A stretch of DNA of 64,000 nt from Aquilonibacter sp963703325 (GCA_963703325.1 OY969805.1:744001-808000); one strand, 5' to 3'; counted from the stretch's first letter, positions 18,315 to 26,999 are shown. Notes: generated from the letters alone by a model not told the origin. Numbers and translations are program-made.

Positions 18315-18724
18315 GGAAACGGGGTTGGAGCCGGCGCGCTCATTTTCATGATGCGGTCACGCTCGTCAAAAACGGCGTTCACTGAATCGAGATAGGCGTC
18401 GAGCGTACTCGCATCCACGCCATCGGCACGGTCGGCCAGCTCTATCGCAGCCACGTCGGCGGCGGCCATCGCCGCGTTTTGCGCATCGTCGAGCTTGGCG
18501 GATTCGTACACGCGGAATGCGGCCTGATTCATGAATTCCGCGCGCAACAGCGTCGATTCGAAGCGCTCGGCTTGCGGCCCGGCCAAGCTCAGGCGTTCCT
18601 CGAGCGGCGCCATCGCTTCGCCCAAGTACGCTCGGACCTCCTCGTCGGAGAGCCGGCGAGCGTCAGCATCCTCGAAGCCCGGAAATCCGGGGATTTTTGC
18701 GCGTAGCGCCTCGAGTGCGTCCAT
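18311..18724 (-). CDS. Conserved-looking hypothetical protein
   Basis: This acidic, alanine-rich, mostly helical 137-residue protein starts MDALEALRAKIPGFPGF. No signal peptide, membrane helix or catalytic motif is visible. It overlaps the end of the FecR-like gene by 4 bp on the opposite strand. It is transcribed away from the cyclase gene, with 54 bp between their starts. I do not recognise the family; the even codon use and clean frame support it as a real gene. Confidence 0.65.
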   Translation of the reverse strand: MDALEALRAKIPGFPGFEDADARRLSDEEVRAYLGEAMAPLEERLSLAGPQAERFESTLLRAEFMNQAAFRVYESAKLDDAQNAAMAAADVAAIELADRADGVDASTLDAYLDSVNAVFDERDRIMKMSAPAPTPFP

Positions 18725-18778
18725 CCGCGCCTCTTACGACGGGTTTCCCGGCGGGGCCTCGGGAAATCCCCAGGTCCG

Positions 18779-19831
18779 ATGGCTGCCATCTTGGTCATCG
18801 CGCTCGCGGCTCTGGCCGGGGTAGCGATTTATTACGCTTGGATCTTTTTTCAGCGGTACGTTTTTGCGCGCTCCGAGCACCAGCGCGTTCTCTCGCTGTT
18901 TTCGCGCTACGTCCCATCGCCGGTGGTCGAAGATCTGTTGGCGCGCAAGGACGCGCGGCTGTTCGAGGCGCGTGAATACTACGCGACGATCCTGTGCGTG
19001 CGCATTCGCAACTTCGCGCTCTTCGCCGAGTCGCTCTCGCCGGCCGAGACGCTACGCTATCTGAACGAGTTCTACACGATCGTCGGGCAAGCGGTGCAGC
19101 GCCATCGCGGGATGATCGAAAGCTTGCGCGGCGACACGGTTATTGCAACATTCGGTATCTTGATTGAAGAGAAATTTCAAGAGGAACGCGCGCTACGCGC
19201 GAGCCTGGACATCATGCGCGTCATCGGCGCCATGGAGGCTCGCTGGCGCGACGCGGGCCGCAAACCGATTACGGTCGGCATGGGCGTCAATTCGGGGAAA
19301 ATCGTCGCCGGCGATTCCGGCTACAAGGACCGGCGCGAGTTTGCCGTCGTCGGAAATCCGGTTGCGGTCGCCGCGCGTCTAGAAGCTGCCTCCGAAGATC
19401 TCAACGCCGCAATCATCGCATCAGAAGAGACGTACGATGTCGTACGCGAACTCTTCGTCGGCGTTCCGACCTCCTCAATTCCGCTGCGCGGCTTGCGCCG
19501 GCTACAAAATGCGTACATCATTCGCGGCCTCACCCGCCGCGCGGCCGACGATCGATTGCTCACCCTGCCATCACAGCGCGCGTTCACCGAAACCGTCGTG
19601 CGCTCGTACGAGACCAATGAAACGGCCGCGGTCGAGCCCGATTCGTACATCGCTCCGGAAGAGCCGCAAGCGGAGCATACCGTCGACGAACGCGTCGCCG
19701 GAGCGGCACCGCCGCCGGAGTTCGGGCGCTTTTCGCGCCTCGACGACGACGCAACGGCGCTTCCCGAACCGCCACCCGTCATCGGGACGTATGAAGACGA
19801 TCAAGGCCCTCCCGTTCAGCTTCCTCCTTAA
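18779..19831 (+). CDS. Membrane-anchored class III nucleotide cyclase homologue, degenerate metal site
   Basis: The 350-residue protein has one N-terminal membrane helix (about 2-25) and a class III adenylate/guanylate cyclase domain (about 60-260). A Pro/Glu-rich tail follows. Family features include RYLNEFYTIVGQAVQRHRG, the second metal site SLRGDTVIATFG (D119), VGMGVNSGKIVAGDSG and AVVGNPVAVAARLE. The first metal-binding Asp, normally in VDIRGF, is replaced: the segment reads LCVRIRNFALF with R75. The protein may therefore be inactive or a regulatory binding domain. The cupredoxin gene begins inside its 3' end. Confidence 0.8.
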   Translation: MAAILVIALAALAGVAIYYAWIFFQRYVFARSEHQRVLSLFSRYVPSPVVEDLLARKDARLFEAREYYATILCVRIRNFALFAESLSPAETLRYLNEFYTIVGQAVQRHRGMIESLRGDTVIATFGILIEEKFQEERALRASLDIMRVIGAMEARWRDAGRKPITVGMGVNSGKIVAGDSGYKDRREFAVVGNPVAVAARLEAASEDLNAAIIASEETYDVVRELFVGVPTSSIPLRGLRRLQNAYIIRGLTRRAADDRLLTLPSQRAFTETVVRSYETNETAAVEPDSYIAPEEPQAEHTVDERVAGAAPPPEFGRFSRLDDDATALPEPPPVIGTYEDDQGPPVQLPP

Positions 19832-20369
19832 CACATTGCTCGCCGGCGCATTGCTGGCCGCAACCGGATACGCGGACGCCGCAACGATACATGGTGCGAC
19901 GGATGCCGACGTCATCTGGGTGAGCGCGCCCAAAGCGGCGCCGAAGCCGATCGAGGCTGCGCTTACGAATAAGGATCGTAGCTTCATTCCGCCGCTCACG
20001 GTCGTGCCGGTCGGGTCGACCATACGCTTTCCGAATCAAGACCCGTTCTTCCACAGCGTCTACTCGAACTCGCCGCAGGATCCGTTCGATATCGGCTTTT
20101 ACGATACCGGGCCCGGCAAGGTCGTGCCGTTTCCGAATCCCGGCGTCATCGACGTGCACTGTCACATTCATGCGTCGATGCACGCCACGATCATCGTGGC
20201 TGACGGCCCGTACACGCAGAGTTCAAACGGAGCCTACGTGCTCAGCGGCGTACCGGCGGGCAAGTACGTATTACACGCGTGGGATCTTGCGCATGGTGAA
20301 CGCACGATGACGGTTGACGTTCCGAGCGAAAGCGCGGATCTTACGCTCGATATCCGTACTTCGCACTAA
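19791..20369 (+). CDS. Secreted cupredoxin (plastocyanin-like)
   Basis: Translation from ATG 19791 gives 192 residues with a signal peptide (MKTIKALPFSFLLNTLLAGA to about DAA). The type-1 copper ligands are the His in DPFFHSVYS and then Cys, His and Met in DVHCHIHASM. The C-terminal about 60 residues form a carboxypeptidase-regulatory-like beta module (GAYVLSGVPAGKYVLHAWD). It would carry one electron in the periplasm. It overlaps the cyclase gene by 41 bp and the convergent HD-GYP gene by 29 bp. A longer upstream frame exists but lacks a sensible signal peptide. Confidence 0.85.
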   Translation: MKTIKALPFSFLLNTLLAGALLAATGYADAATIHGATDADVIWVSAPKAAPKPIEAALTNKDRSFIPPLTVVPVGSTIRFPNQDPFFHSVYSNSPQDPFDIGFYDTGPGKVVPFPNPGVIDVHCHIHASMHATIIVADGPYTQSSNGAYVLSGVPAGKYVLHAWDLAHGERTMTVDVPSESADLTLDIRTSH

Positions 20370-21588
20370 GGCGCGAACCGAATTGCCGCACGTGTTCGCT
20401 CGGCGGCCTGACACTTCCGGAATCGATCAGTTCGACCATCGCTGCGATGCATCGCTCGTCCCATTGCGTGCCGGCACCATCGCTGAGGCGGCGGCGCGCT
20501 TCGTCGAGCGCCAACGCGCTGCGGTACGGGCGGTCGGTCGTCATCGCATCGAACGAGTCGGCCACCGCGATCACCCGCGAGAGCAGCGGTATCGCTTCCC
20601 CGGCTAGACCCATTGGGTAGCCGCCGCCGTCCCACCGTTCGTGATGGTGCAGGACGCACGGAACGATCTCGGCCATCGCTTCCACCTCACCCAGGATGTC
20701 GCGAGCAATCGATGGGTGATGATTGATGATCTGGCGTTCGAGCTGATCGAAAGGTCCGGTCTTTAGCAGCACCGCATCGGGAATGCCGATCTTTCCGAGA
20801 TCGTGCAGAAGCGCGCTCCAGCGAACGCGCTCGATGAGCACGCGCGAGAGCCCCATGTGCTTGGCGATTGCAACGGAATAGTCGGCTACCCGATGCGAAT
20901 GCCCAGCGGTGTACGGATCGCGCTGGTCAACGATGTTCGCGATGCCGAGCATTGTCTGCAAAAAGGTCGTCTCGGCTGCGCGCCCGCGGCGATTGAGTTC
21001 GCGCTGCGCCGCTGCGGCCAGCGTTAGCAATGAAATAAAGATCACGCCGCAGGCGATCAGCGTCGAGATTACGACAAACTTGGTTTCTTGCCCCGATTGC
21101 GCGGTGATCTGGCTCACCGAGATATCGACTGCCGCTACGGCGAGATAGCGCCCGGAAGAACCGGCGATCGGAATGTACGCAGTGACGAGCGACTCGCCGG
21201 CAACTGCTTCCACCGGCGACTGCACGATGTTCTCTTGCGATATTGCTGCACCGACATATGCGGGCTGCGGCTCGCCCGCCGGGGGATCGAGCGGAAGACC
21301 CGCCGGAGTATACAGCCGGACGCCGCGCACCAGCGGGTTGAAGTTTTGAACGTTCCGAATGGCCGCATCGACGACCGCCCGCGAACCGGGCGACAGACGG
21401 CCGCCGGAGGCGTAGCGATCGAGCGGCGGCTGGAGTGCAGCGCTGGCTTGACCGACCGCCGTGGTGATTAGATCGCGCTTGAGCGCGTCAAGGTGCGTGC
21501 GCGCAAAGAAAAACGAGAGCGCCGCGGCAACGCCGATCGCACAGACCAGCAGCGCCGCGGCAAAGCGCGCGACGAACCCGAAGCGCAT
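20341..21588 (-). CDS. HD-GYP domain c-di-GMP phosphodiesterase, membrane sensor
   Basis: The 415-residue protein has an N-terminal helix (about 8-28), a periplasmic sensor region of about 140 residues, and a second helix (about 172-195). A cytoplasmic HD-GYP domain follows, with YTAGHSHRV, the HD pair H262-D263 in LLHDLGKIGIP and HHERWDGGGYP near 314-325. HD-GYP proteins hydrolyse cyclic di-GMP to pGpG/GMP. The sensor part has the layout of a Cache-type ligand domain, though the ligand is unknown. It starts 4 bp after the ferritin-like gene on the same strand. Confidence 0.9.
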   Translation of the reverse strand: MRFGFVARFAAALLVCAIGVAAALSFFFARTHLDALKRDLITTAVGQASAALQPPLDRYASGGRLSPGSRAVVDAAIRNVQNFNPLVRGVRLYTPAGLPLDPPAGEPQPAYVGAAISQENIVQSPVEAVAGESLVTAYIPIAGSSGRYLAVAAVDISVSQITAQSGQETKFVVISTLIACGVIFISLLTLAAAAQRELNRRGRAAETTFLQTMLGIANIVDQRDPYTAGHSHRVADYSVAIAKHMGLSRVLIERVRWSALLHDLGKIGIPDAVLLKTGPFDQLERQIINHHPSIARDILGEVEAMAEIVPCVLHHHERWDGGGYPMGLAGEAIPLLSRVIAVADSFDAMTTDRPYRSALALDEARRRLSDGAGTQWDERCIAAMVELIDSGSVRPPSEHVRQFGSRLSAKYGYRA

Positions 21589-21592
21589 TCGC

Positions 21593-22120
21593 CTATTTTA
21601 CGAATCCGCTAGGGTAAGGCGGAAACGCGTTGACGGCTTGAGCGAGAATTCCCACGTGAATGGTTTCGATTCCCATAATCGACGCCGCGACTTGTGCAAG
21701 CTCGCGATCTTTGAATTCCGGGATGACGGAAAGATACGTGCTCGCCGCCTTCTCCTCGACGACCTGCGCGAACGCAAGCACGTCGCCTTCGGTGGCAAGC
21801 TTCGGGTACTCAATATGATACGTCTTGTCGGTGACGGTTCCACCGCCGCTTTGCACGGCAGCGGAAAGGGCAGCCAGATGAACCTGATGGTCGCGCTTAA
21901 AGAGAAGCGCCACGGACAGCACTTTGGGTGAGAGCAGTTTGGTTGAAGCAGCATCGTCGTACGCTTTTATCCCGGCGCGCTCGAGTTCGATGGCGGCGTT
22001 GAGCGTATCGAGATCGCCGGGGTCGGCGCTTTCGGCGCGAGCGACCAACCGGTCCAGCAAGACGACGGCGGTAGCGCCCAGGCTCGAGGCAACGAGAAAA
22101 CGGGTACGTGAAATACTCAT
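21593..22120 (-). CDS. Ferritin-like domain protein with exported N terminus
   Basis: The 175-residue protein begins MSISRTRFLVASSLGATAVVLLDRLV, an export signal with R-T-R (weakly Tat-like). Two helical hairpins follow with Glu/His metal-ligand candidates (IELERAGIKAYDDA, FKRDHQVHLAALS, VVEEKAASTYLSV, MGIETIHVGILAQ). This matches the ferritin-like family (Ferritin_2) found in periplasmic or desiccation-related proteins. A role in metal binding or oxidative stress is inferred from the family. The HD-GYP gene follows 4 bp downstream, so the two may be cotranscribed. Confidence 0.82.
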   Translation of the reverse strand: MSISRTRFLVASSLGATAVVLLDRLVARAESADPGDLDTLNAAIELERAGIKAYDDAASTKLLSPKVLSVALLFKRDHQVHLAALSAAVQSGGGTVTDKTYHIEYPKLATEGDVLAFAQVVEEKAASTYLSVIPEFKDRELAQVAASIMGIETIHVGILAQAVNAFPPYPSGFVK

Positions 22121-22150
22121 ACCCGAGGTATCGGCCGGGGCCCGAATTAT

Positions 22151-22867
22151 TCAGAGCCGGTCGATCAATTCCGGCAAAGTCTGGGCCGCCATCCCCCGCA
22201 CGACGCAGTCGACCCGGTCGCTGATCGCCGTTTCTTCGGGGTTGACCTCAGCCACGAACGCGCTGCCCCGCGTCGCGAGCGCGGCGGCCGGGTACACGAC
22301 GGCGCTTGTGCCCACGACCACGATCACCTCCGCTCGGTCCGCGGCAGCGCACGCTAATTCCCACGCATTGCGCGGCAAGGATTCCCCGAACCACACGATG
22401 TCAGGACGAATGCGACCACCGCACTCATGGCCGATGCGGTCGAGCGCAAGCCCGGATGAATCGATCGGAATGCGCTCGTCGCATCCGGTACAGCGCGCCG
22501 TGCGCAGCGCGCCATGAAGTTCGAGCACGTTGCGCGAACCCGCGCGTAGATGCAACGAGTCAACATTTTGTGTGGCAAGCGTGAAATCGCGATAACGCTC
22601 TTCGAGCAACGCGAGCGCGTAATGGCCCGCATTCGGCTGCGCGCGGCGGTGCGCCGCGTTGCGCTCGTTGTACCACGTCCACACCAACTGCGGATCGCGC
22701 GCGAAGCCTTGCGGCGATGCGAGTTCTTCGACGCGATGCCTGCGCCACAGGCCGTTGACGCCGCGAAACGTCGGCAATCCGCTTTCGGCAGAGATTCCCG
22801 AGCCTGTCAGTACCAGCACGGAGCGCGCGGCGCGCAGACGCTCGACCAATTCCTGCATGGCGCCCAC
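22151..22867 (-). CDS. cobB: Sir2-family NAD-dependent protein deacylase
   Basis: The 238-residue protein has the sirtuin NAD motifs TGSGISAESGLPTFRG, TQNVDSLH and the catalytic His in ELHGALRT (H118), plus RPDIVWFGE. The zinc site is unusual: CTGC at 126-129 is present, but the second pair reads RIGHECGG, with a His at 147 before C149 instead of a second Cys. It probably removes acetyl or acyl groups from lysines in the cytoplasm. The start is GTG 22867 or ATG 22858. It diverges from the RskA-like gene. Confidence 0.9.
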   Translation of the reverse strand: MGAMQELVERLRAARSVLVLTGSGISAESGLPTFRGVNGLWRRHRVEELASPQGFARDPQLVWTWYNERNAAHRRAQPNAGHYALALLEERYRDFTLATQNVDSLHLRAGSRNVLELHGALRTARCTGCDERIPIDSSGLALDRIGHECGGRIRPDIVWFGESLPRNAWELACAAADRAEVIVVVGTSAVVYPAAALATRGSAFVAEVNPEETAISDRVDCVVRGMAAQTLPELIDRL

Positions 22868-22891
22868 TTCGCCGAGTCGAAGGTTAGCCCC

Positions 22892-23413
22892 GTGGATCCA
22901 CAGACGCGCGGCCGACGGCCGATCGTGTGGCCGGCGTACCTGGTTGCCGCAGTATGCTTCGCCGTCGCGGTCACGCTCTCACTGATCAATCTGTCGTTGA
23001 TCGAGCAGCTCAAGACCGCTCAATCGCAACTCACCCTTGCGCACACGCGGACCACCGGCTTAGTGCGCGACCTTGCCGGCGAGCGTGGCACGCTGGCCGA
23101 TCTGATGGATGACGACGCCCAACGCTTCGATATCACCGGAGGTCAGGTGGTGCGCGTCCGCAATCATCTCTACATCACGATGCACGATCTCGCACAGCCA
23201 CCGCGCGGACGCGTTTACGAAGCCTGGACGATGCCAAAAACCGGCACTGCGTTGCAGCCGGCGCTGACCTTCGTGCCCGACTCGCACGGCGTCGCCGTCG
23301 TGACGCTTCCGGTCGATGCCAAGGACGTTGCGGCGGTCGAGATCACGCTTGAACCGGACGGCGGAAGCAAGGCTCCTACGAGCAAGCCGCTGGTACTCGA
23401 ACAGCTCGATTGA
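22892..23413 (+). CDS. RskA-like anti-sigma C-terminal domain membrane protein
   Basis: From GTG 22892 (GAAGG upstream) the protein is 173 residues. It has a short cytoplasmic lead, one membrane helix (about 13-35), a coiled-coil linker (IEQLKTAQSQLTLAHTRTTG) and an extracytoplasmic domain like the C-terminal half of anti-sigma-K factor RskA (RGRVYEAWTMPKTG, PALTF, AAVEITLEPDGGS). The zinc anti-sigma domain that binds the sigma factor is missing and no sigma gene is adjacent. It may therefore be an orphan sensor module. Its stop overlaps the GNAT start as TGATG. Confidence 0.8.
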   Translation: MDPQTRGRRPIVWPAYLVAAVCFAVAVTLSLINLSLIEQLKTAQSQLTLAHTRTTGLVRDLAGERGTLADLMDDDAQRFDITGGQVVRVRNHLYITMHDLAQPPRGRVYEAWTMPKTGTALQPALTFVPDSHGVAVVTLPVDAKDVAAVEITLEPDGGSKAPTSKPLVLEQLD

Positions 23414-24237
23414 TGGTGCGCATCGAGCGCATGACGAGCGCGCGCGAGCAAGACGCCATCGCCTATCTTGCGCGTGCCCCGTACGCGAATGTTTTCTTGA
23501 CGTATTTGATTCTCTTCGACCGCTCACCGGCGACCCAGAACGCACTCCATCTCGCGCTCGACGACGAGAACCGTGTCCGAGGCGTTGCCTTTTTCTCTCG
23601 TCAGGTCGCAATCGCTGCCGACAGCCCGGCGGCGATCGAAGCATTTGCGCGCGTCGGGGCGACCCATCGCGGCGAAAAGATGATCGTTGGCCCGCGAACC
23701 GAGACCTCGGCCTATTGGGCACTAATACGCGGCAAACATGAACGCGCGCGCCTTATCCGCGACCGTCAATTCGTCATGATGGTCGATCGCCCGATGCTTC
23801 GGCCCGTCGATCGCACCGTCGTCGTACGTCGAGCACGCATCGACGAGTGGCCCGCGGTCGCCGACAACTCGGCGGCGATGATCACCGCCGAGCTCGAATA
23901 CGATCCGATGCGCTCTTCACCCGAATTCACCTCGAACGTGCGCACGATGATCGATCGCGGTTTGTGGTGGGTGGGTGAATCGCTGGGGCGGCTGTGCTTC
24001 TTTTGCAACATCGGTCCGTGGAGTCCACTGACCGCGCAGATGCAAGGGATTTGGACGCCGCCGGAACTACGCGGCAAAGGACTGGCGACCGCGGCGCTCG
24101 CCACCATCTGCGACAAGCTCTTCGACCTCACGCCGACGCTTTCGCTCTACGTGAACGATTTTAACGATAAAGGCATCGCGCTCTACGAACGCGTCGGCTT
24201 TCGAACCGTCTCAGAGTTCCAAACGATTTTGTTTTAG
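23413..24237 (+). CDS. GNAT-family acetyltransferase with N-terminal DUF4081-like domain
   Basis: About 274 residues. The first about 130 resemble the DUF4081 domain found before GNAT folds in actinobacterial proteins. The last about 140 form an acetyl-CoA-binding GNAT domain with the IWTPPELRGKGLATAAL pyrophosphate loop and LSLYVNDFNDKGIALYERVGFR. It would transfer an acetyl group to an unknown amine. ATG 23413 overlaps the preceding stop (TGATG), so it is translationally coupled to the RskA-like gene. Confidence 0.85.
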   Translation: MVRIERMTSAREQDAIAYLARAPYANVFLTYLILFDRSPATQNALHLALDDENRVRGVAFFSRQVAIAADSPAAIEAFARVGATHRGEKMIVGPRTETSAYWALIRGKHERARLIRDRQFVMMVDRPMLRPVDRTVVVRRARIDEWPAVADNSAAMITAELEYDPMRSSPEFTSNVRTMIDRGLWWVGESLGRLCFFCNIGPWSPLTAQMQGIWTPPELRGKGLATAALATICDKLFDLTPTLSLYVNDFNDKGIALYERVGFRTVSEFQTILF

Positions 24238-24419
24238 CTGTCGTGATGGGTGAATTTGTTTTCGACGCTCTGCACGCCCGATCCGACGGCGCGTTCGCCG
24301 GCGGTCACCATATTGATGATCCAGCGAATCGTGGCCCAGACGCCGATGATCGCGAAGACGAAGATGACGACAAACACCCAGGCCGCAGCTTCGGCCATGT
24401 GAATCACGGTTTGTTCCAT
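24234..24419 (-). CDS. Small single-helix membrane protein
   Basis: The 61-residue protein is dominated by one hydrophobic segment (about 10-35, AAAWVFVVIFVFAIIGVWATI) and a polar C-terminal tail. It begins 6 bp after the GMC oxidoreductase stop on the same strand, so it is probably the last gene of that operon. Its function is unknown; a membrane anchor or assembly partner of the oxidoreductase is possible. Its end overlaps the convergent GNAT gene by 4 bp. Confidence 0.6.
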   Translation of the reverse strand: MEQTVIHMAEAAAWVFVVIFVFAIIGVWATIRWIINMVTAGERAVGSGVQSVENKFTHHDS

Positions 24420-24425
24420 AGTCCG

Positions 24426-26027
24426 CTAGCGCTTGGCGGGCGCGGCGATCAGACCTGCAAGCCGGCTCGCATTGCGCGCGACCATGCCGTAAATCGAGAG
24501 TTGCGGATTCACACCCAGGCTCGTCGGGAAAGCCGAGCCGTCGAAGACGTAGAGGTTCTCGACTTGATGATGGCGGCCGTCTCCGGCGATCACCGAGGAA
24601 CGCGGATCACTGCCCATCGCGCTACCGCCCATCACATGTGCGCTGAAGACAATCGCGCGAAGAATTTGCATCGGCAACGCGTCGATGAGGTGCTCAGCTT
24701 CCTCGTACGAGCCGACCGGTTTCGCTGCCTCGTGAAGCGGGAGCACGCTGGTTGCGCCCGCGGCAAATTGAATCTGGGCCATGCTCTTGAGCGCGCGGCG
24801 CGTGCCCTCCCAGACGTATGGCGTGATTGGATAATCCAGCAGCGGCGTGCCGTCGCCGCGCAGTCCTACGGTACCGCCGGGACTTTGCGGATGAAAGCCG
24901 TCGCGCAAGAGCGCGATTGTGACCTGCAAGTGCGGTAGGTGCTCGAGCAGCCGGGCCTGTTCGCTGCCGAAACCAGGCGTGGCGGTTGCAAGCAGCACCG
25001 GATGCATGGGTGGCACCTCGAGCTTGTAACCGATCGGGCCTTCGAGCGACTGGGTGTGCAAAAAATGATCGCTGTAGATCGACTGCGGCGCGCCGGCAAA
25101 CGCCGCCACGATCTCGGGCATGATCGCCGCCGACGCAAGTGTCGGATGAAGAAACGTCCGGTGCCCGAGCGTGCCATAAGGATCCGGCGCTTTGCTACGC
25201 AGCAAGAGCGCAGGTGTATTGATGGCGCCACCTGCCGCGATAAACGTACGAGCACGAATGACGATCGAATGCGGGCCCGGCTGTAACCCGCTCGCATCGA
25301 GTGCTGCGCACTCGAGCGCATCGGCCCGATCTCCGGAGAACGTCAAGCGCTGCGCTCGTGCTCGGCTGATCAGCGTCGCACCACGATCGAGTGCCGCTGG
25401 AATAGTCGTGACGAGCATGGATTGTTTGGCGTTGGTCGGACACCCCATGCCGCAGTAGCCGAGGTTGTAACAGCCCTTGACGTTACGCGGAATGACGGCG
25501 GTAGGGATACCGAGTTTGCTTGCGCCACGCGCCAGCACGGCGTTGTTTTCGTTGGGTGGCTCATCCCATGCGTGCACCGATAGGCGACGCTCCATGTGCC
25601 CGAACCACGGCGCAAGTTGTGCTTGCGTGTAATCGTCAAGACCGAAATGCTCTCGCCAGTAGTTTAGCGTCTCCGGCGGCGTGCGAAAGCTGCTCGTCCA
25701 GTTCACCGTAGTCGAGCCGCCGACCGCGCGGCCTTGCAAAATCACGATGCCTTTGTCCTTGGTGCGCCGGCCGGCAGACTCTTGATAAAGCTGCGGATAC
25801 GCTTCGCGCTCGAGCATGTGAAAGTCGCGCGATGAACGCAGCGGCCCTTCCTCGATCATTACGACGTTGAGTCCCGCGTTCGCGAGGATCTCCGCCGCGG
25901 TACCACCGCCCGCACCCGTCCCGATTATGGCAACGTCGGCGTCGAACGTACGATCGCGATCGAAGGTCGATGCGTCGTAGGCTTTCCATCCGCGCGCCAG
26001 TCCCTGCGCGATCGGATCGGCAATCAT
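24426..26027 (-). CDS. GMC-family FAD oxidoreductase
   Basis: From ATG 26027 the protein is 533 residues. It has an N-terminal FAD motif (VAIIGTGAGGGTAAEIL and VVMIEEG), the GMC signature GRAVGGSTTVNW and a C-terminal catalytic region (HVMGGSAMGSDP; FPTSLGVNPQLSIYG). A cysteine cluster CYNLGYCGMGC sits where some alcohol/sugar dehydrogenases of this family carry one. It would oxidise an alcohol or sugar. The start is set by the ATGA overlap with the Tat-signal subunit gene upstream, a pairing typical of gluconate/sorbosone-type membrane dehydrogenases. The substrate is unknown. Confidence 0.88.
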   Translation of the reverse strand: MIADPIAQGLARGWKAYDASTFDRDRTFDADVAIIGTGAGGGTAAEILANAGLNVVMIEEGPLRSSRDFHMLEREAYPQLYQESAGRRTKDKGIVILQGRAVGGSTTVNWTSSFRTPPETLNYWREHFGLDDYTQAQLAPWFGHMERRLSVHAWDEPPNENNAVLARGASKLGIPTAVIPRNVKGCYNLGYCGMGCPTNAKQSMLVTTIPAALDRGATLISRARAQRLTFSGDRADALECAALDASGLQPGPHSIVIRARTFIAAGGAINTPALLLRSKAPDPYGTLGHRTFLHPTLASAAIMPEIVAAFAGAPQSIYSDHFLHTQSLEGPIGYKLEVPPMHPVLLATATPGFGSEQARLLEHLPHLQVTIALLRDGFHPQSPGGTVGLRGDGTPLLDYPITPYVWEGTRRALKSMAQIQFAAGATSVLPLHEAAKPVGSYEEAEHLIDALPMQILRAIVFSAHVMGGSAMGSDPRSSVIAGDGRHHQVENLYVFDGSAFPTSLGVNPQLSIYGMVARNASRLAGLIAAPAKR

Positions 26028-26563
26028 GCGATACGCGGCGGCCCGGGATAGCCGATGCGCGCCCACGCTGCGTCACTACCATACCATCCGGCCATGACGA
26101 GTTGATGTAAAGCCGCATAGCCGCTGCGTAAAAGCGCGGCATTGCTCGTGCGCCAGCTTTGGAGAAACGCTGCGACGTCGGCGTCGGACGCGGTCTGCCA
26201 CGAACCGATGCCCGCCATCAGCCGCCGCGTCAGTGGAAATTCGAGCAGCCCAAAGAGTTGACCGATCTCAACTTGCACTGCGGGCGGCAGCCCGGCGATT
26301 GCGACATCGACGCCGCGCACCGCGGTCTCGAGTGCATCGCCGTCGTTCGGGAGCGCTCCCTGGAGCATCACGCGCGCGATCGCGCGCATCATCTCGCGAT
26401 GATCTCCGCCTGAAGCACAGCCTCCCAGTGCGAGCAGCACTGCGCCGCCCGCACCGGTTTGCAAGAGCCTTCGGCGGGTTAGCGCGGGGCGAACAACATC
26501 CGGCGTCGATACTCGGACGGCGACTGGCCCATCACATCTTTGAACGCGCGAGAGAACGTGCAA
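26024..26563 (-). CDS. Tat-exported small subunit (gluconate 2-dehydrogenase subunit 3-like)
   Basis: The protein carries a twin-arginine signal and lipobox-like region (TRRRLLQTGAGGAVLLALGGC). About 120 mostly helical residues follow, resembling the small gamma subunits (gluconate 2-dehydrogenase subunit 3 family) that chaperone GMC dehydrogenases across the membrane. It overlaps the GMC gene by ATGA. The start is uncertain: the frame opens at 26563, inside the 3' end of the AraC gene, and a later non-ATG start nearer the RRR motif is possible. Confidence 0.75.
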   Translation of the reverse strand: MHVLSRVQRCDGPVAVRVSTPDVVRPALTRRRLLQTGAGGAVLLALGGCASGGDHREMMRAIARVMLQGALPNDGDALETAVRGVDVAIAGLPPAVQVEIGQLFGLLEFPLTRRLMAGIGSWQTASDADVAAFLQSWRTSNAALLRSGYAALHQLVMAGWYGSDAAWARIGYPGPPRIA

Positions 26564-26880
26564 CAGCTTTGATATCCCGTTTGCGCGGCGAGCGCCGAGA
26601 TCGCGCCGTCACGTTCTTCGAGAAACGAGAGCGCGTGCTCGATCCGCAGCGTCTTGACGAGCGTCGAAAACGTAATGCCGACCTTCTCTGCAAAATACCT
26701 GGAAAATGCGCACGACGTCATGCCCGCGAGTGCCGCCGCGGTCTCGAGCCGAATCGGTTCGCCGATATGTTCGCGCACATACGTCGCCGCCGCGAGCGTT
26801 CGCGGATAGTAGAGGATCCGGCGTTGGACGTCGTCGGCCAGCAGCCGGGAACGGAAGAAGACTTGGGTCGTATCGAGCAC
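26479..26880 (-). CDS. AraC-family transcriptional regulator (HTH domain only)
   Basis: From GTG 26880 the protein is 133 residues. GGAGG at 26888-26892, 7 nt upstream, is the deciding evidence against longer frames reaching further upstream. It is almost only the two-helix-turn-helix AraC domain (ETAAALAGMTSCAFSRYFAEKVG; YQSCCTFSRAFKDVMGQSPSEYRRR), with no ligand-binding domain. It leads the GMC oxidoreductase operon and probably regulates it. The upstream region has a nested dyad that could be its operator. Confidence 0.85.
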   Translation of the reverse strand: MLDTTQVFFRSRLLADDVQRRILYYPRTLAAATYVREHIGEPIRLETAAALAGMTSCAFSRYFAEKVGITFSTLVKTLRIEHALSFLEERDGAISALAAQTGYQSCCTFSRAFKDVMGQSPSEYRRRMLFAPR

Positions 26881-26895
26881 GATGCAACCTCCAGA

Positions 26896-26958
26896 GGGTG
26901 GACTTTTGTCGGCTAGCCCATTTGGGCTAGTCCTGCCGTAGTCCTTTTGGGTCCACCC
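26896..26958. promoter_or_regulatory. Nested dyad between AraC and LuxR/TPR regulator genes
   Basis: GGGTGGAC (26896-26903) pairs with GTCCACCC (26951-26958). Between them CTAGCCC (26913-26919) pairs with GGGCTAG (26924-26930) over a 4-nt loop. The site lies in the 119-bp divergent intergenic region, upstream of both regulators, and could bind either one. Which protein binds is not known. Confidence 0.45.
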
Positions 26959-26999
26959 CAGCGGGTCCGCTTCCCCGCGCTCGCCAATCCCTCCGGAAA

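Noticed and set aside
22550..22891. N-terminal extension of the RskA-like protein
   Set aside because: It lies entirely over the sirtuin gene on the other strand; GTG 22892 with GAAGG gives a sensible membrane protein.
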